From contig CDMY01000170.1 in NCBI GenBank assembly GCA_001179505.1, positions 64,446 through 128,445 on the forward strand: a stretch of 64,000 bases of DNA. The letters are read 5' to 3'. Below, one piece after another: positions 34,591 to 45,169 of the stretch. The notes below the pieces were generated by a model, which had not been told where the DNA came from, made no database searches, and saw only the letters and a list, made by a program, of their open reading frames with translations. The stretch comes from Vitrella brassicaformis (taxonomy: Eukaryota; Sar; Vitrellaceae). Each line of letters opens with the position of its first letter. Positions within the stretch are counted from its first letter, which is position 1. The position numbers and the translations under genes are program-made.

Positions 34591-35895
34591 ATGTTGACAT
34601 CACTCTGTTTGCCCATCTTGATTCCCTTACTGATGGTGGTTCCAGCAGCCAAGGCATTCACACGCCTGCCTTACGTCAGCAGCACGATACCACTGCGACG
34701 GTCCTCTGTCAGCAGACTCGCCAGCAGCACCCTCTCCACCCCGCCACCGATCCCACTGGATGAAGCGGATGGTGGTGACGATGCCCATCTGAGGGTGTCA
34801 GATCAGCATGAAACAAGCGCGAAGACGGCAACAGCGTCGACGGCTGATGACGATGAAGCACAGCCGTCTTACCTGGCCAGTGTGTGGGAGTACATGCAGA
34901 CCATGAGCCCGCTGCTGCTGAGGGCGAATGCGTCAGCACTGCAAGAGGCGCAGCGGATGGCTAGGGATGAGAGCTCGGACAAGGGGGCCAGGAGGAGGGC
35001 GCAGCTGGTCGTGTCAGCTAACTGTCACTCGCAGACCGGCCTGCCCCTCCCACTGCTGTTCCGTCTGTGCACGTTTGTGCCTGTCAACATCCCCACTGTG
35101 GCCGGCATGGTCCTCTCACCACCAACCCGCTTCAACACCATCTTCTGGCAATGGGTCAACCAGGTGAGGAGAGAGCACACACACACACCGACACATGGAC
35201 ACACAACACACCTGTCCGGGCCGGGCCGCTGTCGTGTGTGTGCGTCGATGTTTGTCCGTCTCGATCAGACGTACAATGCGCTGTTCAACTTCTGCAACGC
35301 CAACAAGAGCAGCAGGCCGGCGGTCGCCGTGGTCATCCTGGGTTACCTCGCCGCCGTCACGTCAGCCGTGTCCATCGCCCTCTACTTCCGCATCGTCTTT
35401 GCCCGCGTCCTGCCCCTCCCGCCAATCATACGGGGCGCCTTGGTGCCCTTCATATCGGTCGCAAGCGCCAACATCGCCAATGTGCTTCTGATGAGGGTCA
35501 CGGAGCTGCTGAAAGGGATTGCTGTGACTACTGAAGATGGAGTGGTGCTCGGGAGGTCAAAGCGGGCGGCGAGGAGGGCCCTGCTGCAAGTGTGCATCTC
35601 GCGGGTGATGCTGCCGCTGCCGGTGGTGGTGGTGCCGACGGTCTTCCGAGTGCTCTTTCGTTTCCTCCCTGCCGCCCTGCGGACACAGCAATTCTTCCCC
35701 TTTGTGTACGAGATGGCGTCGTGCATTGCCGCTTTATGGGCCGCCCTGCCCTTCGCCCTTGCGCTGTTTCCTGAGAAAGGCAGGATGTCTGTCGCGTCGC
35801 TGGAGAGCGAACTTCAGGCGGCATACGCCAATGAGAGGGGGAGGGGAGGGGGAGGGAGTGGGAGTGGGAGTGTGGTGTATGACAAGGGCCTGTAG
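34591..35895 (+). CDS. Sideroflexin-family carrier with plastid-type leader
   Basis: Two exons, 34591-35163 and 35269-35895, give 399 aa. Sideroflexins are multi-pass carriers (SFXN1 transports serine in animal mitochondria). Family hallmarks are clear: FNTIFWQWVNQTYNALFNF, the LMRVTELLKGI segment, repeated hydrophobic helices, MSVASLESELQA and the terminal YDKGL. The usual HPDTG motif is replaced by HSQTG near residue 146. The N-terminus is unusual. Instead of a short soluble start it has a hydrophobic signal peptide (about residues 1-22, ending Ala-Lys-Ala) followed directly by Phe and a Ser/Thr/Arg-rich stretch. That is the bipartite layout, with Phe at +1, used for complex plastids. The ATG at 34591 is the first in frame. 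The protein may therefore sit in the plastid rather than the mitochondrion; this is inference. Confidence 0.85.
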   Translation: MLTSLCLPILIPLLMVVPAAKAFTRLPYVSSTIPLRRSSVSRLASSTLSTPPPIPLDEADGGDDAHLRVSDQHETSAKTATASTADDDEAQPSYLASVWEYMQTMSPLLLRANASALQEAQRMARDESSDKGARRRAQLVVSANCHSQTGLPLPLLFRLCTFVPVNIPTVAGMVLSPPTRFNTIFWQWVNQVRREHTHTPTHGHTTHLSGPGRCRVCASMFVRLDQTYNALFNFCNANKSSRPAVAVVILGYLAAVTSAVSIALYFRIVFARVLPLPPIIRGALVPFISVASANIANVLLMRVTELLKGIAVTTEDGVVLGRSKRAARRALLQVCISRVMLPLPVVVVPTVFRVLFRFLPAALRTQQFFPFVYEMASCIAALWAALPFALALFPEKGRMSVASLESELQAAYANERGRGGGGSGSGSVVYDKGL

Positions 35896-36631
35896 ACAGA
35901 CAGACAGACATTGGTGGATGGCATGAATGGGAGGTTGCATACTTTCCTGTAGATGGATGCGATGCGATGCGTGTGTGGCTCTAGGCAGCTGGCAATCGCA
36001 TTCATTGCTCTGGGCTGCTTGAGTTGAGCCACGGCTGGTGTCCCTGCTCAGATGGATGCCATGCATCGCATCCACAAACGCCTCTGAGAGGGTGGGTAAC
36101 TGTACAGCGGTGGGACAGACAGACAGGAGGGAAAGCAGCATGGGTGTTCGATGTGCTGCGATACATGTCGTCTTGGTTCGTTCGGCTGGTTCTGTCCGCA
36201 GGGCACGAATGCGGTGTCGTCATCGGTGGACGACGATCGACGAGACCGCATTCGAGCCATCGAGCGAAAACCAACCAACGGACGAGCGGATGTAGAGAGA
36301 GAGATTTGAGAAGAAAAGGCAAAAGGGGTGGGGTGAATAGTGATTGATGCACCAGTCAGTGGTGTCGGCTGGACATCCACATACTATGATACCGCGTGTT
36401 TCAAGAGAGGTAGGAAGGTAGGTAGGTTGGTGAATTAGCTCATGTGTAATATCGACAAATTGTGTGCACGTGTGAACTAACGCGATTGATTGAATTGAGG
36501 ACAGACAGAGACACCAAGTCAGTCAGCCAGCGTCCAAGCTCCATATCACACACGCGTACATAGCGACGCACACGTGGGCGGATGGAAAGACGGTCTACGA
36601 CACTTCAGTGCTTCTGGAGGGTTTTGACTCA

Positions 36632-36711
36632 CTGCAGGGCTGGCTCTGTCGCTGCAGGGCTGGCCTTCTGACTGCAGGGCTGGCCTTCTGACTGCAGGGC
36701 TGGACATTCAG
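36632..36711 (+). repeat. Four-unit tandem repeat, 20-base period
   Basis: CTGCAGGGCTGG recurs at 36632, 36652, 36672 and 36692 with CTTCTGA-type spacers. Units two and three are nearly identical, and the outer units have drifted. Confidence 0.9.
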
Positions 36712-36888
36712 GGGATATTGGAGCCGTGCATCGAGTACAGCTCAGATTTTGAACCGCCAGGTTGGAACCGCGTGTCGCAAGCTCGTTTGGGCAGGAGAGA
36801 GGGGGACGCTTTTATGCGCTCAAGGGGCTGTCGTCAGGCCATCGAAGAGCTCTCAACGCCCAAAAAGCGCTTACTGGCATCATCATTA

Positions 36889-37215
36889 GGTTGCGACACA
36901 CGGCTGTTCTTGCTTCCGTTGAAGCAGTCCATTATCAAGAGAGAGACAGAACGGCTGCAGGAATTGGAAAACTTTTTCTCTGGAGCCGTGTGTCGTAACA
37001 GCTCCCAGAAATCGACTGACGCCCCTCCTTTGTTGTGACGCGGGGGGCGTGTCTCAGGGCGTCACGGGGGCGTGCGCACCTTGGCGGCTCCGCTCGTCGC
37101 CTCCCTCCGTTTTAAAGTGGGGGCTGTTGCGACACACGGCTCCGCATTAAAGCTTCCCCCTGCCGCAGCCGTTCTGTCTCTCTCTTGACTTTCGCGACAC
37201 ACGGCTCCCTTTCTC
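36889..37215. repeat. Inverted-repeat family, MITE-like or regulatory
   Basis: The 13-mer GCGACACACGGCT and its complement occur at about 36893 (+), 36983 (-), 37129 (+) and 37193 (+), with a looser copy at 36766 (-). The 20-mer GAGAGAGACAGAACGGCTGC at about 36940 recurs as its reverse complement at about 37165. Each 20-mer is followed, after 21-23 bases, by the 13-mer in the same relative orientation, so two copies of a roughly 60-base module face each other. Confidence 0.7.
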
Positions 37216-37384
37216 CAGGGGCCGTGCTTGGTCGGGGAGGAGGCATATTCTCTGCTGCTGAGGGCCGGATCTATTGAATTGATTGCCGTCATTGCCATGG
37301 CACCTACACTTTTAGTCCCTGTCGGAGCTTTCGATCAGCTCGCAGGAAGTCGAAGGTGAGAATCGTAAGCGTGTTTTCGTGTTG

Positions 37385-38953
37385 ATGGAGCCCAACAAGC
37401 GGCAACGTTCTGCCATCGCCGCGGCCTCGGCATCGGCCGAAGACGTAGAGACCGATATTCTGCCTTACCAAGTCGCTACAGAACTTTTCCCAGGTGGGCG
37501 ACGACGCAATGGAAGGTTAACCCGGGGCGCACTGCTCTCCCTGTGTGTCGTGATGGTTCAGAGGTGTTGCAGTTTCTGACGCTGAGATGCCGCTGCAGCT
37601 TGGGGCTTGTGTGCAGGAGGTACAGAGATTCCGCCAAGGAGGGCACCGCGGCAACGATCAACGAGAAGCTGCGCGAGAAACACATCGCTGACGTCATCTC
37701 TGTCGCCGACTGCAATGACCAGGCAGGGCACGCAACAGAGACGATGGGATGCCGATTGGCCCATGGCATGACTGTGTGTGCCTATGGGTCCATTCTGTTC
37801 TATCTCGTCAATTGGGCAGGTCGGGCATGGGACGGGCTTTGGAGCGCTCGTGCGCCTCGATTGGATGATCGAGAATGGCGGGTCGTGGGAGGCCACGGCG
37901 CCGCTCCTCCGGCTCGCTCATCACTACGACCGCATCCCGGCCCTGCCGCTCAGCCTCACGACAGCGGACGTCATGAACGCACAGGACAAGACACTCTATC
38001 GCAGCCGACCTGAGGCTCTGCGCCAAGTATGCAGATGGGATGGGGACGGAGGGAGGACCGACGGGCTGGCTGGATTCATGTGCCGTTGTCTTGTGTGTTT
38101 GTTGCGCTATGTCAGTTTTCGGTGTTTAGTCGTCGTGTGTTGGATGACATGGGCCGGAGCATGACGGACCTGCGGCGAGACCCCATCACGCAGCGGGACC
38201 GCATCGCCGGCCTCGAGTTGGCGGTCTTCACCGACACACACACGGGTCCCAACAACGTGCCCCCGCCGCCCCACCTGCTGCCACCCAACCACCCATTCCG
38301 CGACAACTTCGACGCCAATGACCCTGCATGCCGATGTGAGCTGATGGGGCGGGGGTGTGACGTGCCGCGCCTATGGGTCTGTGTGTGGTGTCTTGTCGGT
38401 GCAGTGAACGGACGTAGTGCTGGGAGTTTCCGATCTCTTATGATTGAGCAGTACGGACACCCAATGCTCCCTCTGACGGCCTTGTGGTGTTGATGTGTTC
38501 GTCTCTGCTTTCTCTCTGCCTGGCAGCATGATAGACGCGAGGGTCCACAAAGCCATCGAGAAGAAGCCGCGCAAGCGAGAGGATCGCAACAGATACGACA
38601 AGGTGATCGAACTCATGAAGCGCGATGCGCCCATTTTCGGCTGCAAAACCATCGACACGGTGAGCTCAGACAGCCAGACAAGGCTTCTGCGCACGCACAT
38701 GGCACTCTCCCTCTCTTTCTCTGTGCAGTTGGGTCCAAGTGCCCGCTACGTCATCCTTAGCGGCGACAAGGCGGGCGACGAGTTCGCCGCCCACCTGTAC
38801 ATCAAGGGCGGGCAGGTGGCGGCGACAATCTCACTGTGGACGACCGAGCAGCCGCAAGGCAACAAGAAGATGAAGGTCGGCGAGAGATTCCCGCGGACGG
38901 TACAGCTGGTGAGGGAGAAGATGGGCGCAGAGGTGTCGGTTATCGGGCTGTGA
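37385..38953 (+). CDS. F-box-like protein with unknown C-terminal domain
   Basis: Seven exons close in phase to 394 aa: 37385-37493, 37562-37773, 37820-38026, 38116-38335, 38405-38483, 38527-38659 and 38729-38953. The N-terminus is Lys/Arg-rich like a nuclear signal. Residues about 28-60 resemble an F-box: Leu-Pro, then a helix around VLQFLTLRCRC and VCRRYRD. The middle is a Gly/Trp-containing region, and the last 75 residues form a compact beta-rich domain (KTIDT, ARYVILSGDKAGDEF) that I do not recognise. Intron 37774-37819 is only 46 bases. The fifth exon was chosen because it repairs phase between exons four and six; using a donor at 38354 instead also keeps frame. Confidence 0.7.
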
Positions 38954-39609
38954 GGGCGGAGCCGCGAGGGGGTAGAGAGAGTCGGTTGACTGCTTCATTG
39001 GTCGGTTGGTTGGTTGAGTCCGCTTTTGCCTGTCTAGTCCTGCGATGAGCGACGCTTGTGGGAAACCGGAAGGGTGACTGCGCTCCATTGTGACAGAAAG
39101 CAATGGAACGCATTGACCATTCGGTTCCTCACAGACGTCTCTCGTTGCGCAGAGAGGCAGGGAAAGCTGGCTGTTTGAGATTATGCATGCTTGTTTTGAC
39201 GGGGAGGGGGTAGGCGTGTGGATACGATGGATTGATTGGATGCATGAGCATGAGAGGCCAGCGAATGACACTCCATTGCAATGCATCACGAGTCATCTCA
39301 ATTCTTGTACAGACAGAGGGCGTGGAGAGATGTACAGAACGCACAGCAGGCCACAGATTCCATAGACTTGTCGAAGATGACAAACCCAACGACGTGTCAG
39401 CTCGTCGCCCGGGTTGGTCAGCTCCCACTGCTCTATGGTATCTATGGCCTGTATCTATGGCCTGTCCGCACCGGCCGGCTCTTTTCGCCACAGATCACCG
39501 TCAGACAGCCTGGCTATGGTCTCTCTCTCTGTCTGACTGACTGACTAACTGACTGACTGACACAAATACAAGTGCTCGTCCTATCGACACATCTCATCTC
39601 GCCACTCGG
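38954..39609. other. Intergenic region between convergent genes
   Basis: Includes CTGA/GACT-type tetranucleotide runs near 39530-39560. No exon recognised. Confidence 0.55.
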
Positions 39610-42600
39610 TTAGCCGATAGTGCTCAGCACCTCAGCCGACGCAGAGCTCTCCCCTCTTTCCCCGCCGATCTGCGCAACGATCGGTGCCACAGCTGGCGAG
39701 TTGAAGAAGGAAGACAGCCGCTCGTCGAGGTCTGGGGCGGAGTGCTTCCGGCGGCCGACGATGGCCCGGAATATCTTGACCAGCCGGGGCAGCCGCGAGT
39801 GGTTGGGGTCCAGCACGTACACATTGCCCTGTGGGTACCCAAGGACACGCACAGAGACGTGGGAGAGGTATCATTTGCAGCTCTCCATCTTTGGTCGGTG
39901 CCCTGGCCTGTTGTACGGCATCGACAAGGAACCGATAAAAGTCGTCCGTCACCTCCGACGGATGTGCAAAGCATCCCCCAAAGTTGTAGAATGGCGCGGC
40001 CGACGACACACCCTGTCCCAGCAGAGAGTCCGTCGCCTCCCGTGCCAGCTCATCGGTAACAAAGCCGCCGCCCACATGCCGCACGCACACCGCCACCAAA
40101 CAGGCCTGGGACGCCTCCCGCGCCATCCTGGCTTCTTTGCCCTCCCTCTTTGGTTTCTCCGGGGTGCTCTCCCTGCTCTCGGTCATCTCGCCGTTTTCCA
40201 TGGCCGAAGACGATGACACGCTGCCATTTGGGCCCTCGTGGACGTTCTCTGGTTGCTGGGCTGTGGCGGTGGGTGGGATGGAGTTGGCGAGAAGCTGGGG
40301 GACGCACTGGGGGAGGTGCGGGCCGAGCGCTGGGTGTGCAGAGGCAAGCAGGATGATGTGCGCGGCCCTTTTGCGGAGCTGGGGCTGGGTGGAGGAGAGG
40401 AAGGACACTACCAGCGGCAGCAGGGCCGACCAGTGGGGGCGGTCAGGCTGCATCCATCCATCCAACACATCAGAGGACACAGCACCTCTGCCCCGTCATA
40501 CATCGGAATCGTCTTTTCTTCTCTCTCTGCGCACCGTGTAGTGTTTGAAGAGGTGGAGGGCGAGCTTGAGTAGCTCCTGGTAGGAGCTGGACTCATCCGC
40601 AGAGGCGAGCAGGGCTTGCAACACCCTCGCCCATCGACTCAAGCAATCCTGAGATAAGGAGAGCAACAAACCGAGGGTCGCGCAGTGGTCGTGGACACGT
40701 GTGTGTGTGTGTGTGTGTGTGTAGGTTGTCAGTAGCTTGCTTACCGTGGCATCGAAGTGGCTGGTATGGGTGGATATCAGTCGGCTGAGGCACGGCACCA
40801 GAGTGACGCGACACTTGCGCAAAGACGTCAGCTCCTGAATGGACCAACCAACCAACTAACCAGTGAGTGTGTCGACAAGACATCCGTGTCTGCGCACGCT
40901 ATCTACTCTACTCAGGAGGTGCAGCATACCATACCTCCTCTGCTTCCTTGTGCACATCTGCCTCCGTTTTGCGGCTCTACACGTCAGTACACAGACAGAG
41001 AAGTACGACCGACTCTGCCATGGAAAGGTGCAGGCAGGTGTCGTTGTGGCCACCCTGGCCTTCCTCGCGCACCTTTCTTGTGAGACTCTGCCTGATCTTT
41101 TGTTTGATCTGGTCGATGGACACGTGGAATCTCTCCAGCAGCCAGTCGCTCAGCAGCAGCACCTGCACAGTGCAGTGCACGACACAGCAGGCAGGAGACA
41201 TCACAGTCTGCACACGAGCCAGCTGGTTGTGTGCAGACATGCAGTGCAGCCACTGGGTTTTGCTGACCTGCTGCTGTGTGAGCGTGTCTTTGCCGGGCGC
41301 CTCGAGGGCCACAGTCAAGGCGGCCACCTGACGGTTGATCAGAAACTCATCCCTGTCAGACGCACCCTGCCACACACACAATATGCAACAGTCCCGTGTC
41401 CGTGTGGCAATTCTTCCGTAGGTACACCCATACCTGTTTCTTGATGTCGTTGAGAATCCACTGGATGGCCTGCCACTGATACGCCCCCACTTCCTGCAGC
41501 AGCAGCGCAGGCTGCTGCTGCCCCGCAGGCGATCGACGGTCTGCCATTTGCCTCAGCGTCTTGAGGTAGGCTTGAAGGACGTGCTGACCCTGCCCCATGA
41601 CCTCGTCAAAGGGCAGGGTCATGACGTTGCGCAAATGCTGCCGAGAGAAGGGAGGAGGATGGTACGTGTCTGTCTGTCTGAGTGCTTAGAAGAATCTTTC
41701 TTTGTTTCTTGCCTGTGCGCCGACCTACCTGGAAGATCTCTGTCAGCATTTGGTGTGGGATGCGGTCACCGAACCGATTCAGCACCAAGGCCAGCAGATC
41801 GGCACTCCTGAACACACACACTCAGATACACACACACAGAGATCGCCCAAATCGCCCCCACCGCACCTGGAGATCTCTTCGATCTCGTCCACGCCCAAAC
41901 TCACAATCTGTCCCGTCTCGTTCGAACTGCAGCACCGCGTCTGACAGACAGACAGACAGACAGACACCCCTACCACGGCATCGCCCCCCAGGGACCTGAC
42001 TGACTTACCTGTGTCTGCTGCCGCTGCTGCTGCTGTTTTTCCTCACTGTCCACGTCGTCGCTCTTGATAGGCTTCGGCCGTGTGTCCAGCGGGGCCATCA
42101 CCCGAGGCCAGAACGCACTCAGATACGGCAGCAGCGAATCGCCGAGCGCCGGAACCATGTCCCGCAACATCGGCTGCAGCCAGACGACAACAGCGCAGCG
42201 CAGCGCAGCGCAGCACAGCACAGCACATAAATGTCGATGGGATGAATGGATGTGCAGTCGTTTCCTCCTCCTTACAACGATGGAGTCGGTGACGGGGCTG
42301 TCTGCGGGGAAGTCTGTCTTGGTGAGGTAGTCCAGCACACACACCGCATCTGCGTGGAACCGAGCAAATCCTGCAAGCAGCCAGCCCATAGAACAACCAT
42401 ACACACACAAAGAACTGTGGCTCGCGTCACTTTGTTCACGAACCTGCCTTGGTGCCCAGCCGTGCGATGGCTTCGATGACCTCAGCTTTGAGCTTCTGCC
42501 CCTCGGGTGAGAGGGGCGACATCAGCAACTGCTTCAGGAACGGCATCCAGCTGGCGTATATCGACTCGACCAGCTCACGGGGGTCACACGCATCCACGGC

Positions 42601-44997
42601 CCACAGGGGCAGCAGCTGACGCAGTGCTCTCGTGGCGTACTGCTTGATCGACCAGCCTGCATCAAGCAAAACAGCCAACATTAGTCAGGAACGTGCCTCG
42701 GTGGGGTGGGTGGATGTCCTGTGTGTGAAGGGTGTGTATACCTGTGCCGGTCTGGACAATGTGCAGGAGTGTCTTGGCGACTTCAGGAAAGACGGTCTCC
42801 TCCGTCATGGGGCGCACTGCCTCATACGCCTCACTCTCAGACTCACCCAGCTGCACAACCACACACCGCAGCGCACGACGGACCACCTGCGTGAATGAAC
42901 GAGTGAACACAGCACACACACACACACACACTCGTCACTCAGTTTCCGCGCCACCCTCTCTGTCACTCCAGCCATACGTTCTCATTCGGATGAGTCAGCA
43001 GCGGCATGAGCGCCTTGTCGAGCTCGTCGATGTCGTTGTTGTCCAGGTTGGCGCCGTGAGTGTCGAGCAGCGTCTCGAGTGCCCGGAGGCCCGTCAGCCG
43101 CAGTGCGGTGGGTGGGGGGTTGACGAACCTGTTGCGGCAGGTGTCGAGCAGGAAACGGAACACACCCAGATGGTACTCCGTGTGGTAGTCATCGTCTCCA
43201 CACAAGTCCTCCATAGAAAACAGCTGACAGAACAGACATCGATCAATCATGGGAGCTCGATTTGTGTTCCTGCCGCCGTGTTGTTGTCAGCTTACCACTG
43301 CGACGATCTCGGCGAGTGCGGCCTTGGTCCGTGGGTTGAGTTTCTTCATCTTCATCTTGTGCTCAAAGAAGGGCCACGCATCAGCCAGGAACGACTTCAG
43401 GTCAACAGCCTGACACACACACACACACACACACAAACCAATGCGCACTCAGAGGCTGCCACCCTCCCTCCCTCCCTCCGTCACTCCCCGCCTTTTCACC
43501 CCCCCACCATGGCGACTCTGCCAATGCCCTCGAGTGCGACAACCTTTAGGTCGTTGCGGTCATCATTGTCGACTTCATCGCTGTGCACTTCCTCGTCACT
43601 CAGCGACCCCACTGGCGGCGGCTCGGGCTCCCCGTCCTCCTCAAAGGCAGACGCGGGGGGCGTGACGAGGTCCACAAAGAGGCTGCACAGCTGAGAGATG
43701 AACTGGGGGATCCTTCTGCACCTGCATGGCATGCAGGTTGGTTGGCATGGGAGACCCGATGGTGGTCCTCCGCGCCGTGTTCTTGTTTGTTTACTTTGAT
43801 GGATATGCTTCACAAAGGGAGATGAGGAACTCGTAGGTGAGGTATCGGTGGTCGTGCTCTGCCCACTCCTCCCCATCTTCATCGTCTTCATCCTCATCCT
43901 GACATATGCAGGCACACACGCCCAGCGGCCGTCCGTGCGCTCGTGCCATGTGAGTGTCGGTGTGGGTGTGTCCTATTCTTCCCACGTGCAAAATGCTGCT
44001 GGCTTTGGGCAGGTTGAAGAACGAAGGCGGCGACTGAGCGATGGAGAGGAACTGCGCCGCCACCGCGAGCAGGTGCTGCTCGAAGAAGCGATTTGCCTCC
44101 GTCAGCTGCACAAACGTCTCCAACATAGACCTGCACACACACAAACAACCGCCACACATGAAAGAATCGATACCTGGTTGCCGCGCCGACACAAAGAATT
44201 CCTGCTCACCTCGCTTGTTTCCCGTGTGTCTTGAGGCTCTGCATGGCCGCCCCCACAGCTGCTTGCATGGTGGGCGTCAGCGACTGCAGGCCAGCGCAGT
44301 ACTCACTCATCTGCACCCGCTGCCCGTCGCGGTCCAGCAGAGCCGCCTCATACACCTCCTTGACCAGCCTTACAGCATCAGCCTTGATGGCCATGCTGGG
44401 GCTCTCCAGCAGCCCCCGCAGCTGAGCCACAAACGCCGCCGCCTCACCGCGCCTCTCAATCTCCTCATTCACAGTGTCGGCCACAGCAGACAGCACCCGG
44501 ATAGCAGCGATGGCCCTCTGCTCGTTGTCAGATCGCATCAGCTGAAACATAGCCATCAGAAGCTCCGGCCACTCGTCTGAAGTCAGCTCTCGCACCCTTG
44601 TAAGCAGGTGGCCGATGGCGCGTCGAGCGCTGCTGTCGGTTTCGTCCATGAAGGCTTGGAGAAGAGCGCGACGAGCGTCTGGCTGCGTGGCCGTGAGCAC
44701 GAAAGCCGCTGCCGCCTCGTTGTCATCCTCTCCCTCCGCCCGCTTCAGCACAGTGTCACATAGCGCGGCGGCCGTCTTGGTGAGGATGGGATCTCCGCGC
44801 ATCGTCGCGATGACCTGAACATACATCCGGCAGGTGGCCTCGGGAGCGGTGTGTTGAAGACGCTGCAGCTCGTCCCTCGCCTCCCGGACGCGCTTCCCGT
44901 CATCAGCCTCAGTCGGATATTGCACCCACGACATGATGAGGCCGACGAACGAAGATAGCTCTTGGTCTGTCGGCATCTGAGGGAAGGATGAGGCCAT
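39610..44997 (-). CDS. Importin-beta family nuclear transport receptor, IPO5-like
   Basis: Karyopherin carrying cargo through nuclear pores under Ran control. Twenty exons close in phase to 1254 aa: 44210-44997, 43986-44130, 43795-43898, 43508-43715, 43296-43409, 42978-43223, 42742-42886, 42444-42656, 42276-42370, 42009-42173, 41867-41940, 41729-41807, 41434-41637, 41268-41366, 41073-41162, 40935-40976, 40745-40834, 40535-40648, 39917-40447 and 39610-39828. Almost the whole protein is paired amphipathic helices (HEAT repeats). Near residue 315 is a strongly acidic loop, DEDEDDEDGEEW, where importins of this class have their acidic Ran-sensitive loop. The repeat content and loop suggest the IPO5/Kap121 group; IPO4/Kap123 is the alternative. 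Exons 18-19 carry a family-atypical acidic/Ser-rich insert. The start shares a 172-base divergent region with the LRR gene. Confidence 0.8.
40700..40723 (+). repeat. (GT)n microsatellite in intron
   Basis: About eleven GT units in the intron between the exons 40745-40834 and 40535-40648 of the importin gene. Confidence 0.85.
43412..43437 (+). repeat. (CA)n microsatellite in intron
   Basis: About twelve CA units next to the acceptor of importin exon 43296-43409. On the coding strand it reads as GT repeats before CAG. Confidence 0.85.
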
Positions 44998-45169
44998 GAT
45001 ATGATTTGTCCGTGGAGCAGCAGAAAGATGAATGATATGATATGGACGAGGGAAGAATCGACGCACGTGAATGCAACCCAGATCTTCGAGAAATAGATCT
45101 TCTCAGCTCCAGCTCCAAAAGACTGGGGGCTTTCAGGGGGCGAGCTCGCAGTCTGACTCGGAAGACATC
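44998..45169. promoter_or_regulatory. 172-base divergent promoter region
   Basis: Separates the starts of the importin gene (-) and the LRRC23-like gene (+). No core element identified. Confidence 0.45.

Larger units (their letters stand above)
35896..37384. other. Gene-poor 1.5 kb region with repeats
   Basis: No exon chain could be supported. It holds the 20-base tandem repeat at 36632-36711 and the inverted-repeat family at 36889-37215, listed separately. The open frame 36718-37038 overlaps these repeats and is not accepted as a gene. The last part should contain the promoter of the F-box-like gene. Confidence 0.55.

Noticed and set aside
36430-36500. tRNA-like box A (TTAGCTCA)
   Set aside because: No box B and no cloverleaf could be folded around it.
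36632-36711. Regularly spaced repeats as a possible CRISPR array
   Set aside because: The spacers are themselves repeated, the period is only 20 bases, and this is eukaryotic DNA.
36718-37038. 106-codon open frame on the + strand
   Set aside because: It starts at TTG, overlaps the inverted-repeat modules, has no splice partners and no recognisable pattern.
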